The notes under the pieces were generated by a model. The model was given only the letters and a program-made list of their open reading frames with translations. It made no database searches and was not told where the DNA came from. A stretch of DNA of 64,000 bases from Paenibacillus farraposensis (lineage in GTDB: Bacteria; Bacillota; Bacilli; Paenibacillales; Paenibacillaceae): contig NZ_JAFFQR010000015.1 of NCBI RefSeq assembly GCF_020736845.1, positions 1 to 64,000 of the forward strand, written 5' to 3'. A program made the position numbers and the translations under genes. Shown in pieces: positions 39,090 through 47,348 of the stretch. Position 1 is the first letter of the stretch; every line of letters begins with the position of its first letter.

Positions 39090-39180
39090 TTTCCATGCTC
39101 CTTTGTCCACTATAATCGGTTGAAGCTTTGCCTTGTGCCATTATGATAACAGATTTTTGGGTGCAGGGTACAATCGTCAT

Positions 39181-39209
39181 TTGACAATAACATTATACGG
39201 ATTTATCAT
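39181..39209 (+). promoter_or_regulatory. trpS promoter
   Basis: TTGACA (39181-39186), 17-bp spacer, TATCAT (39204-39209), about 20 bases before the T-box leader begins. Confidence 0.8.
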
Positions 39210-39230
39210 TAAATGTAATTTAGAAAGTAA

Positions 39231-39506
39231 TGACATGGATAACGCGATGATGAGGACAAGTAAGCTTCGCGCAAGCTCTTCAGAAAGCCGGTGGCAGATG
39301 AGAACCGGTGAGCCCGCATTGCTGAATGGACCTCGGAGTGCCGCACAGAACAGGATGTGACCATCCTCAGTATGACGGCCGATTGCTCCCCGTTAACGGA
39401 GCTTTAAGATTGCAGGCGGTCAGGGGCATGTCCCGAGAAGCTGCAGGCAATGAATAAGGGTGGTACCACGGTCTCGCGTCCCTTGAGGATGCGAGGCTTT
39501 TTTGTG
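39231..39506 (+). promoter_or_regulatory. T-box riboswitch (Trp) controlling trpS
   Basis: A leader of about 275 bases. Stem I carries a GAATGGACC specifier loop with a TGG tryptophan codon at 39327-39329. The T-box AAGGGTGGTACCACG is at 39456-39470, and the terminator CTCGCGTCC / GGATGCGAG with TTTTTT ends at about 39506. Uncharged tRNA-Trp would pair with TGG and with the T-box bulge to form the antiterminator and allow trpS expression. Confidence 0.95.
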
Positions 39507-39542
39507 TTTCAAATGAATCCAATCTCAGGAGGAAGGATAACC

Positions 39543-40532
39543 ATGAAAACTGTACTTTCAGGTATTCAGCCCAGCGGACAGCTTACTTTGGGCAATTATA
39601 TCGGTGCGATGAAAAACTTCGTCAGACTGCAAGATGATCACCAATGCTATTTTATGGTCGTAGACCTTCATGCGATTACCGTACCGCAGGAGCCGGCTCA
39701 ATTGCGCGAACAGTCAGAGGCAGTGGCGGCACTATTTATTGCAGCAGGCATTAACCCGGAGAAATCCAACGTCTTCTTGCAATCCCATGTTCCTCAGCAT
39801 GCGGAATTGGGATGGTTAATGACAACGCTGACGAATATGGGCGAACTGGAACGTATGACTCAGTTTAAGGACAAGGCGGCTGGCAAGGAATCTGTAGGAG
39901 CGGGCTTGTTCGTATATCCGTCGCTGATGGCAGCAGACATCTTGCTATACAATGCGGATCTTGTCCCGGTAGGTGAAGATCAAAAACAGCATTTGGAGCT
40001 GACACGTGATTTGGCAGGACGTTTTAATCACCGTTATGGAGAGTACTTTACGGTTCCCGAACCTTATATCCCTGAAGTAGGGGCAAGAATTATGTCTCTG
40101 GACGATGCATCCAAAAAAATGAGCAAGAGCAACCCGAATCCCGGCAGCTATATTGCTTTGCTGGACGATCCGAAGATTATAAGCAAAAAAATCAGCCGCG
40201 CTACCACCGATTCCGGCAGCGAAGTAAGATATGATCCGGCAGGTAAACCGGAAATTAGCAATCTGATGGGCATTTACAGCCAATGTACCGGTTTGTCGCT
40301 TCAGGAAGTACAGGATCGCTTTGAAGGCCAAATGTATGGAGCGTTCAAAAAGGAACTGGGAGAGGCTCTTGTAGCCACGCTGGAGCCTATTCAGCAGCGA
40401 TATCGTGACATCCGGGAATCCGGTGAGATTGGACGGATTTTGGCCCAGTCCTCAGAGCGAGCGCGGGAAGCGGCTGAATTCACGCTGACTGCAGTCAAAG
40501 AGCGCATGGGCTTTCTACCCCGTTTGCGTTAA
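39543..40532 (+). CDS. trpS: Tryptophanyl-tRNA synthetase
   Basis: 329 residues from the ATG at 39543 behind GGAGGAAGG. Class I signatures: SGIQPSGQLTLGNYIGA (HIGH-like region) and KMSKSNPN (KMSKS loop). It charges tRNA-Trp and is regulated by the T-box upstream. Normal length. Confidence 0.97.
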   Translation: MKTVLSGIQPSGQLTLGNYIGAMKNFVRLQDDHQCYFMVVDLHAITVPQEPAQLREQSEAVAALFIAAGINPEKSNVFLQSHVPQHAELGWLMTTLTNMGELERMTQFKDKAAGKESVGAGLFVYPSLMAADILLYNADLVPVGEDQKQHLELTRDLAGRFNHRYGEYFTVPEPYIPEVGARIMSLDDASKKMSKSNPNPGSYIALLDDPKIISKKISRATTDSGSEVRYDPAGKPEISNLMGIYSQCTGLSLQEVQDRFEGQMYGAFKKELGEALVATLEPIQQRYRDIRESGEIGRILAQSSERAREAAEFTLTAVKERMGFLPRLR

Positions 40533-40575
40533 AAGCATACGACAGTCAGCGCAATCAGATGCACGGTCAGATCGG

Positions 40576-40743
40576 CTAGGAGCGGCGCTGACGGGCCTTG
40601 ATCACAAAGCCCCAGCCAATGTTGCCTACAGATAAAAATCCAAGTAAAATGGCTAACCATGCGGAGTAACTAATCGATATAGCGGCTGCCGTCAGCAGTA
40701 CAATGGATGAAACGGCGAACCATAGGGATAAACCTTTGCTCAT
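40576..40743 (-). CDS. Small membrane protein, DUF5325-like
   Basis: 55 residues from the ATG at 40743, eight bases after GGAGG. MSKGLSLWFAVSSIVLL and SAWLAILLGFLSVGNIGWGF give two membrane helices, with a basic end (KARQRRS). Resembles the short DUF5325/YlaF proteins of Bacilli; assignment by shape rather than firm recognition. Confidence 0.65.
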   Translation of the reverse strand: MSKGLSLWFAVSSIVLLTAAAISISYSAWLAILLGFLSVGNIGWGFVIKARQRRS

Positions 40744-40862
40744 GGCAAAAACCTCCAGCCTCGAATGTTGAATTTCAGGAATAAGCAGGTGTAAGCGAGC
40801 CATAATAATCTTGCAAGCTTGCAATGAACCTCACTCACAAAGAACTGAAAGGAGATTCAAAT

Positions 40863-41084
40863 ATGAGCAGACGTCGTTCAAACAACCTGCAAGTGCCGCA
40901 GGCCAACGCCGCTTTACAACAATTAAAATATGAGGCCGCTCAAGAACTGGGCATCACCATCCCTCAGGACGGTTACTTTGGGAATGTCGTTTCCCGCGAA
41001 ACCGGATCACTTGGGGGATACATCACGAAGAAGCTGGTCCAACAAGCAGAGCAATCCTTGTCTGGCAGCAGCCAAATGCAGTAA
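40863..41084 (+). CDS. Alpha/beta-type small acid-soluble spore protein, second copy
   Basis: 73 residues from the ATG at 40863 behind AAAGGAG. Motifs ALQQLKYEAAQELGI and RETGSLGGYITKKLVQQAEQ. Paralogue of 37791; spore-DNA protection. A strong terminator follows. Confidence 0.95.
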   Translation: MSRRRSNNLQVPQANAALQQLKYEAAQELGITIPQDGYFGNVVSRETGSLGGYITKKLVQQAEQSLSGSSQMQ

Positions 41085-41137
41085 TACACATAAGCATTCC
41101 ATCTTGGAAGTTGTATTATGAGCAACTGTGATGATGA

Positions 41138-41172
41138 AAATCCGGAGCAATCATGCTCCGGATTTTTTGCGC
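41138..41172 (+). terminator. Terminator after the SASP gene
   Basis: AATCCGGAGCA / TGCTCCGGATT with TTTTTT. Confidence 0.93.
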
Positions 41173-41242
41173 GCATGGCTTATGACCATTGTGAAGCACA
41201 CAAGTCTGCTTCGTCAAGAGGGCGCTTTCATTGCGGTTTTAT

Positions 41243-41300
41243 ACACACAGCAAACAGCAGGTCTCCTTTGATATTGGAGACTTGCTGTTTGCTGTGTGCA
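41243..41300. repeat. Long inverted repeat
   Basis: Arms of about 23 bases (CACAGCAAACAGCAGGTCTCC and its near-exact reverse complement) around a 9-base loop. No T run on either side. It lies between two converging units, so it may be a bidirectional stop or an mRNA-protecting hairpin. Confidence 0.75.
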
Positions 41301-41320
41301 CTATAACCTGTAAACCATCT

Positions 41321-42304
41321 TTAATTCATATGAGGGGAGAGACGTTTTTCCATCTTTTCGTGACTGAGCCAACCGATATAGCTGTCGATCAGTCCGAACT
41401 GCTTATTCATCACGGCAACGGCGACGAATGGGTATTGTCTCCGGTGATGATACCTCACGTCTGCCCATCGCACAATGTAGCCCCATTCCCGTTCCTCCAC
41501 CTCGGCAACAGCAAAGGAGGAAAAATAGCGAAATGCCTGAACATCACGGTATGATTTGGAGGCTTCTGCAGCCGGATGTGTGGATGGAACGGCATGTTTC
41601 TTCCAGAAGAGACGTTTTCGATGCAATCCGCCAATATCATAACTTCCATTCTGATGAGCTTTTACGACATGCCACCGGTTCCATGAAACAGTGGGGATGA
41701 TGTAATAGGTATCGCCTTTTTGGCGCTCATTGTCCATATTATGCACCCTTTTTTCGAGACGAAAGTGACTCCAGGTACGCCAGACGTAATACAGGCCGAT
41801 CGCGGCGTACAGTGTAATAAATAAGGGGGCGGGCGGGATCAGTCCGGTGATCCACAGCATAATTGCAGCAATGTGAGTGCCGAAAATAAAGGGATCAAAG
41901 ATGTGGATGATATTCCATGATATCCACTTTTGCGTAAAAGGCCGGAATGCCTGTGTCCCATACGTATTGAACAAATCGGTGAATACATGAAGACAGACGG
42001 CAATCGTTACCCAGAGTGCCACATGGCTTGTGGACACATCGCTGAAGATAAGGCTAATTAGTCCCGTTATGGACAAGATCCATATCAGCCAGAAGGGAAT
42101 GGAATGTGACATTCCACGGTGATTGCGAATGTAGGCAGCATTGTTCTCTAAGCGAAACAGGGTATCAAAATCCGGAGCTTGTGACCCTACGACCGTAGCG
42201 ATCAGAATGACTGCCGCCAATTTTGGATCTTCGGCGACGGCAGGATCAGTGTAGGCCAGCCCGGCCAACCCAATTCCCATGACAAAGTGTGTGGCTGTAT
42301 CCAT
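41321..42304 (-). CDS. Membrane-bound metal-dependent hydrolase (YfhP/YdjM-like, DUF457)
   Basis: 327 residues. The N-terminal half has four to five membrane helices and the metal-ligand pattern of this family: TATHFVMGIGL, GSQAPDFDTLF, NHRGMSHSIPFW and HVFTDLFNTYGT. The C-terminal half is a soluble beta-rich domain typical of YfhP. Substrate unknown. Confidence 0.85.
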   Translation of the reverse strand: MDTATHFVMGIGLAGLAYTDPAVAEDPKLAAVILIATVVGSQAPDFDTLFRLENNAAYIRNHRGMSHSIPFWLIWILSITGLISLIFSDVSTSHVALWVTIAVCLHVFTDLFNTYGTQAFRPFTQKWISWNIIHIFDPFIFGTHIAAIMLWITGLIPPAPLFITLYAAIGLYYVWRTWSHFRLEKRVHNMDNERQKGDTYYIIPTVSWNRWHVVKAHQNGSYDIGGLHRKRLFWKKHAVPSTHPAAEASKSYRDVQAFRYFSSFAVAEVEEREWGYIVRWADVRYHHRRQYPFVAVAVMNKQFGLIDSYIGWLSHEKMEKRLSPHMN

Positions 42305-42504
42305 ATCTGTCGCTCCTTTTGACTATATCCTGTACTTATTACTACCCAAATTTTCTGTAAACGATTAGCAGGGGCGATTAGCGCCCAATTGTGAACGTTT
42401 TGTGCGTTTTCTGTCAAACTTTTTAAGGGTGGTGTATGATAAAATTTATATCGGAGTTCAACTTACTCCCGAATTCATATATCTCTAAGGGGGAGTTACT
42501 CACA

Positions 42505-43449
42505 ATGAATAATATTAGTTTTAAGACTTCTTCGGATGCGGCTACCTATTCAGTACAATCTAAACCACCCGGCAAAGCAGGCACATGGAAAGATTTTATT
42601 ACAGTCACCAAGCCAGGCATTCTTCGTACAAATCTGGTTGCGGCCTTTGGTGGATTCTGGTTAGCATCGCAATGGGACGTTGACTATATAAAGTTAATTC
42701 TTACACTTTTAGGCACAATGCTGGTTATGGCGTCTTCTTGCGTCTTTAACAACTATTTTGATCGCGAGCTGGACCTGAAGATGGAGCGTACGCGTAATCG
42801 TTCGCTGCCGACAGGACGCCTGACCCCTACGACGGTGCTTTCATACGCCATTATTTTAGGCATTGCCGGACTGGCTGTGCTGTTCTCCTTTTCCGGTATC
42901 AAGGCAGGATTACTGGGGATACTTGGCATGGTCGTTTACGTCGGTATTTATACACTATGGCTGAAGCGCTCATCCACATGGAGTACATCCATCGGTGGTA
43001 TTTCAGGTGCAATGCCTCCGGTAATCGGCTATGTGGCTGCTTCCGGTCGTATTGATATGGGTGCCTGGCTCCTATTCGCTTTGTTGTTCTTATGGCAGCC
43101 GCCTCACTTCTGGGCACTTGCAATTCGCAGAGTCGAGGAATATCGTGCAGCAGGATTTCCATTATTGCCAGTCGTGAAGGGCATTCATCGGACCAAAATT
43201 CAAATGATTCCTTATATTGTGCTGCTGATTCCGGTACCCATTCTCATGTACGTTTATGGTTATGCTGGCCTGATATTCATGATTGTGTCCGTATTATTGT
43301 CCGTACTCTGGGCATTTTATGCCTTTAAAGGTTTTACAATTAAGGAAGAAGAAACGAATTCCTGGGCTAAAAAAGTATTTTTCTTTTCCATTAACCATCT
43401 GACACTCAGCTTTCTGCTGATGATTATTAATACGGTTCATAAGTTCTAA
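42505..43449 (+). CDS. ctaB: Protohaem IX farnesyltransferase (haem O synthase)
   Basis: 314 residues from the ATG at 42505 behind AAGGGGGAG; an in-frame ATG at 42436 lacks a site. UbiA-type prenyltransferase with nine membrane helices, first Asp motif NNYFDRELDLKMERT and second region WLKRSSTWSTSIGG. It makes haem O for the cytochrome oxidase; the next enzyme, haem A synthase, starts at 63657, unusually far away. Confidence 0.94.
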   Translation: MNNISFKTSSDAATYSVQSKPPGKAGTWKDFITVTKPGILRTNLVAAFGGFWLASQWDVDYIKLILTLLGTMLVMASSCVFNNYFDRELDLKMERTRNRSLPTGRLTPTTVLSYAIILGIAGLAVLFSFSGIKAGLLGILGMVVYVGIYTLWLKRSSTWSTSIGGISGAMPPVIGYVAASGRIDMGAWLLFALLFLWQPPHFWALAIRRVEEYRAAGFPLLPVVKGIHRTKIQMIPYIVLLIPVPILMYVYGYAGLIFMIVSVLLSVLWAFYAFKGFTIKEEETNSWAKKVFFFSINHLTLSFLLMIINTVHKF

Positions 43450-43483
43450 CCTGATTTTTGAAACAATTGGTTAGAGGATATCT

Positions 43484-43526
43484 AGCTGTCCAGTAGGCGA
43501 AAACACGGCCTGGGACAGCTTTTTTG
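43484..43526 (+). terminator. Terminator after ctaB
   Basis: AGCTGTCC / GGACAGCT with a 21-base loop and TTTTTTG. Confidence 0.88.
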
Positions 43527-43530
43527 TTGT

Positions 43531-43878
43531 TCAAAATTGGAGATCAGCAGGGTATAAAACATATTCCTCCAGCCCTGCTTTTTCCAATTGAGCAATCACA
43601 TATTCATCCGGAGTGCCTTCCACGCCAGCATACCCTTTGCGGGTATACATATGATATGCATCCGGAAAAGTGTCTGCAAGCACACCCCTTATTTTTTTTC
43701 CCGAGCTGTCATTGTCCATAAATAAGTATATCTCGTCATGTTTGGCCCGCTTGCGGAGGGACTCCAGCTTGGTAGAGTTTAAAGTGCCGAAGGTGCATAA
43801 AATGCGGACCTCCGAGTCCAGCAGTCGGCGAAGTTTACTGCGGTCATTTTTTCCTTCAACAATCACGGTGATCGCCAT
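43531..43878 (-). CDS. Toprim-domain protein
   Basis: 115 residues, a free-standing Toprim domain: catalytic Glu in TVIVEGKNDRSKL and the D-x-D in YLFMDNDSSGKKIR. Resembles the Toprim core of RNase M5 and small OLD-like nucleases, but lacks their C-terminal parts. Role unknown; a nucleic-acid cleavage or ligation function is the family expectation. Confidence 0.85.
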   Translation of the reverse strand: MAITVIVEGKNDRSKLRRLLDSEVRILCTFGTLNSTKLESLRKRAKHDEIYLFMDNDSSGKKIRGVLADTFPDAYHMYTRKGYAGVEGTPDEYVIAQLEKAGLEEYVLYPADLQF

Positions 43879-43965
43879 TTGCCCACCCCCTGCTTGATGC
43901 CTTTGCTCGAAATTCCCCGGGAAATGAATGAATATGTGTATAGTGTAGCTCTAAATGAGGTTCTC

Positions 43966-44008
43966 ATGCAAAAAAACAATAAAACGGCCTGCCAGAAGCG
44001 GCAGGCAT
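43966..44008 (-). terminator. Terminator of the small YjcZ-like gene
   Basis: Read on the minus strand GCCTGCC / GGCAGGC is followed by a T-rich tract (CGTTTTATTGTTTTTTT). Confidence 0.85.
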
Positions 44009-44040
44009 GATTGCTGTGCTATAACAGTAAAAACATACAT

Positions 44041-44157
44041 TTACATGATCCAAGGTGTACGGAGAATGATGACGAGCAGAACATAAAGAACAAGAATGGT
44101 GCCAGTTGATGTTCCGAATCCAGCGTAGGGGGTAGGGCAAGGATGGCAGTGGCTCAC
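44041..44157 (-). CDS. YjcZ-like tiny hydrophobic sporulation protein
   Basis: 38 residues from a GTG at 44157, eight bases after GGGAGG. It begins MSHCHPCPTPYAGFGTSTGT and ends in a hydrophobic helix, the shape of YjcZ/CotZ-like tiny sporulation proteins (polar Gly/Tyr/Cys start, then one helix with LYVLLVII). It has its own strong terminator. Too short for most gene finders. Confidence 0.65.
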   Translation of the reverse strand: MSHCHPCPTPYAGFGTSTGTILVLYVLLVIILRTPWIM

Positions 44158-44282
44158 GGGCTGCACCTCCCTTCCTAATAAATGTTCAGTCAAAATAGTC
44201 TATGTTATCAGGGATATATGGTACTGTGCATTCGCCCTTGGTTCGGCATTTTGGGCTTTATAGGGCAAATAATTCAGACGAG

Positions 44283-45452
44283 CTAGGAATGATATGGTCC
44301 CGGGGAAGATAGTGGCGGTGTTGAAGATAAGCGCCGAACCGGAATGAGCAGCAAGCCGAGCATTAGTATTAAGAACGCAATAAAAAAAGGAGAAAGATGA
44401 TCTGGCAGCTGACCTGACAGAACAGGCCCGGCAAAGGAGCCAATGGACGTCGCAATAGATTGCAGCGCAAAGGTTTTACCCAGGCGTGTACCCCCTAGCT
44501 GTATAAAGAGAGAAGCCAGGGCAGGAAAAATAATTCCTTTGGCTGTTCCCAGAATAAAAAGGATAATGCCAATGACCGCTTCGGGGACAATGGCAAGCGC
44601 GTAGAAGCTTAGGGACATCAGAATAATGCCACAAATCAGTCGAATCATCGACGAATATTTGTTAAGAAAAAGCAGGCTGAGCGTGCAGAGCGCTCCCAAA
44701 CTGATGATCGAAAATAGCAGACCGGTCGACATTATGGACGCCGAACCGTTATTGCGCAATGGGATCTCATAAAATAAAATGCCTTGTGCACATGCCAAAA
44801 CAAAGGGCACGAACAGATAACGCCAATTGAATGGTATCAGTGGCTGTGACCCGGACTGTGGTGAAGGTGCTGTCTGTCCATCGGATAATTGAGCCTGCGG
44901 AGCGGGGGCCGATTTTGGCAGGGTGAAATACGCCATGAGTCCCGTGATTACGAGAATGATGCCAAGGGAGCTGAACGTTTCACTAAAGCCAAAGCTGGCT
45001 ACGATGAACGCACCCGCCGCGGGAGACAGGACAGAGGCCAAAGTATGGACGACGCCGTGTCCTGACATATAGTTGCCCTGTGTAACCGGATGATCGGATA
45101 GCTGCGCCAACATCGATAGACAGGCCGGGGACAAAAAGGCCAGCACAAAACCACTAATCGCACGCAGAAACAGCAATTCCCACGGGGTATGGATGTACGA
45201 TTGAATGATCAGGATGATGCCTGCCACTGTCAGGCTGAACATAATATAGCGGCGGCTGCCATGCTTGTCGACCATGGGACCTGCCATTAAATTGCCCGGC
45301 AGGTGAGTCAGGGAGTAAATTCCCATCATCCAGCCGATAAAGGTAGGTGCTGCACCCAGGGAGATAGCGAATGGTGTCAGAATAGGATATTGTGCATGCA
45401 GATCAAAAAAGGCAATGAACAAAAAGAGATACAGCCAGAGGGCTGTTTTCAA
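44283..45452 (-). CDS. MFS transporter
   Basis: 389 residues from a TTG at 45452 behind AAAGGGG; the longer frame to 45590 has no good site. Twelve membrane helices with the motif A region MVDKHGSRR between helices 2 and 3 and FVLAFLSPACLSMLAQ. Drug or metabolite exporter; substrate unknown. A His-Ala-Gln start (FDLHAQYPILTPFA) is typical of the arabinose-efflux-like group. Confidence 0.88.
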   Translation of the reverse strand: MKTALWLYLFLFIAFFDLHAQYPILTPFAISLGAAPTFIGWMMGIYSLTHLPGNLMAGPMVDKHGSRRYIMFSLTVAGIILIIQSYIHTPWELLFLRAISGFVLAFLSPACLSMLAQLSDHPVTQGNYMSGHGVVHTLASVLSPAAGAFIVASFGFSETFSSLGIILVITGLMAYFTLPKSAPAPQAQLSDGQTAPSPQSGSQPLIPFNWRYLFVPFVLACAQGILFYEIPLRNNGSASIMSTGLLFSIISLGALCTLSLLFLNKYSSMIRLICGIILMSLSFYALAIVPEAVIGIILFILGTAKGIIFPALASLFIQLGGTRLGKTFALQSIATSIGSFAGPVLSGQLPDHLSPFFIAFLILMLGLLLIPVRRLSSTPPLSSPGPYHS

Positions 45453-45677
45453 GCGGATGACCCCCTTTCCCGAACATAAACTTTCATGCTGCTGCGTATC
45501 GGCCCTTCCTAAGTTGTACGCTGGAATGGACGAACATAGACCATTTTGTACAGACAAGACTTGAATGGATATGCAGTGAAAAAGTGCCAAGCTGACAGGA
45601 CATCACGTAATCATGTATAATTACAGAGACAATTTTGCAATTTTGAATCATGCAGTAAAAAACGGGAGTGTAGCGAA

Positions 45678-46160
45678 ATGGATAAGAACGTCTGGAGAGA
45701 GTTTTTGGAACATAATTGGCAGATCGTTCAGGATAACTGGCTGTATATATTGATTGGGCTTGTTCTATTGTTAGTCATATTGAAGGTTGTAAGAACGCTC
45801 GTAAAATGGCTGATCGTCATTGTTGTGATTACAGGCCTACTAATCTACAGCGGTATTTCCTTTGAACAGGTCGGCAAGGTAGTGACTCAGGCAAAAGATG
45901 ATGCAATTAGCAAGGTTCAGAGCGAGGCTTTGAACATGATGATAAAAGAGGGGCAGGATGCCAAGTACACCTCCAACCCGGATGGTACTTTTTCAGTAAC
46001 CAGCTCCAATCTGGAAGTGAAAGGCCCGTTTGATGGAGACAAGGTAAAAGTATGGTTTCAAGGGATGCCCCTGGGCGAGTGGAGCATAGGCGATACGGTC
46101 AAGAAATATATCGAAAGTGCGAAAGACTCGGCTGTCACACAGTCGCCGCAGTCGCCGTAG
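45678..46160 (+). CDS. Conserved hypothetical membrane-anchored protein
   Basis: 160 residues with two close membrane helices (LYILIGLVLLLVILKVV and WLIVIVVITGLLIYSG), then an outer or cytosolic beta-rich domain (DGTFSVTSSNLEVKGPFDGD). No family recognised. It ends 17 bases before the transglutaminase gene and likely belongs to the same cell-wall operon that runs into the PBPs. Confidence 0.72.
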   Translation: MDKNVWREFLEHNWQIVQDNWLYILIGLVLLLVILKVVRTLVKWLIVIVVITGLLIYSGISFEQVGKVVTQAKDDAISKVQSEALNMMIKEGQDAKYTSNPDGTFSVTSSNLEVKGPFDGDKVKVWFQGMPLGEWSIGDTVKKYIESAKDSAVTQSPQSP

Positions 46161-46177
46161 AGACAGGAGGAACACAA

Positions 46178-47329
46178 ATGAAACCATCCTGGCTGGAGCC
46201 AATTCTTCATTGGAATGGTGTGACGGTGTTCTTGACCGCCATTGTACTATTGTCGTTGATACAGGGCTGGAGAAGAGGAGCCTCCAGATCTGTAGGTGCG
46301 CTGCTCAGTCTCATTGTGGATGGCATACTGACCGTGGCGGGTATTTTGTGCTCACTTGGATTAGCTATGTGGGTTTCACCGAAGGTACAGCAATGGTTGG
46401 CGGCTTATATGGAGCATATGCCGCAGCGTGGATTGAGCGGAATTGAGCAATTTTATTACACACTTGTGGCAGGGCTTGAGGGTTTTCCTCTCCTGCGGTT
46501 TGCCGTATTATTCATGCTCGGCTATGCGATTGCTCAGTTTGTGCTGCGTGCCATTTATGTACTGGTGGTAGGCGGCAAGTTGGGTGCTCCTCCTCGTGAG
46601 CAGGGGCATAGAACAGGGTTTTTCAGCAGGATTGCAGGAGCCGGTATTGGTACGGTTATCGGCGGAGCGCGTGCCATTATGGTTATAGCCTTGCTGTTTA
46701 TCGGTGTTAGTCTATATCCTAATAGCGGGTTCAGCAGCTACGTACAGGCTTCGCCGATTTATATGAAAGGTGCGCAATCGGTCATTGAACCGTTGTCCGG
46801 CACTCTGATCAAGGATAAGCTGCCCGTATTTACGCAGGCTGTTACCAAGGAATTAAACGGCATCATGCAGCGTAAATACGAAATGATCGACCGTGAAATT
46901 CCGGACGGCATTGGTCAGGCCGCGGCGAGGATTACACAGGGGGCTAAAGGTGATGAGCAAAAAGCCAGAGCGTTGTATGAGTGGGTAGGCACCCGTATCA
47001 ACTATGACTATGGCAAGGTAGAAGCTTATGAGCAGAGGGGCGAATGGCATGAGCAGACTCCGAGAGATACATTTGATACACGCAAGGGGGTTTGCATCGA
47101 TTATGCCCGCTTGTACGCCGTGATGGCCCGTTCCCAGGGGCTTCAGGTCAAGGTTGTGACTGGACTCGGATACAACGGACAGGGAGGCTATGGGCCACAT
47201 GCCTGGAATGAAGTGTATCTAAGCGGCAAGGGTCAGTGGGTACCGTTAGATCCGACCTGGGCGCAAAGCGGGGATTGGTTTAATCCGCCTGGTTTTGCCC
47301 AGACCCATATCAAGGATAAGGTGATTTAA
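46178..47329 (+). CDS. Membrane protein with CvpA-like N-terminus and transglutaminase-like domain
   Basis: 383 residues from the ATG at 46178 behind AGGAGGAA. Four to five membrane helices in the first 190 residues with CvpA-like features. A transglutaminase-like domain follows (about 270-375) with catalytic Cys in RKGVCIDYARLYAVMAR, His in YGPHAWNEVYL and Asp in WVPLDPTW. Such proteins process peptides or cell-wall cross-links. It precedes a PBP gene by 19 bases. Confidence 0.88.
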   Translation: MKPSWLEPILHWNGVTVFLTAIVLLSLIQGWRRGASRSVGALLSLIVDGILTVAGILCSLGLAMWVSPKVQQWLAAYMEHMPQRGLSGIEQFYYTLVAGLEGFPLLRFAVLFMLGYAIAQFVLRAIYVLVVGGKLGAPPREQGHRTGFFSRIAGAGIGTVIGGARAIMVIALLFIGVSLYPNSGFSSYVQASPIYMKGAQSVIEPLSGTLIKDKLPVFTQAVTKELNGIMQRKYEMIDREIPDGIGQAAARITQGAKGDEQKARALYEWVGTRINYDYGKVEAYEQRGEWHEQTPRDTFDTRKGVCIDYARLYAVMARSQGLQVKVVTGLGYNGQGGYGPHAWNEVYLSGKGQWVPLDPTWAQSGDWFNPPGFAQTHIKDKVI

Positions 47330-47348
47330 AAGGAGTGAAAGAGGGCAC

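Noticed and set aside
37791..41084. Recent duplication of the two SASP genes
   Set aside because: They are similar but face opposite directions and differ in flanks; multiple alpha/beta SASP genes are normal in spore formers.
44283..45590. Longer MFS start at 45590
   Set aside because: The extra 46 residues contain no hydrophobic or family pattern, and a better ribosome site lies before the TTG at 45452.
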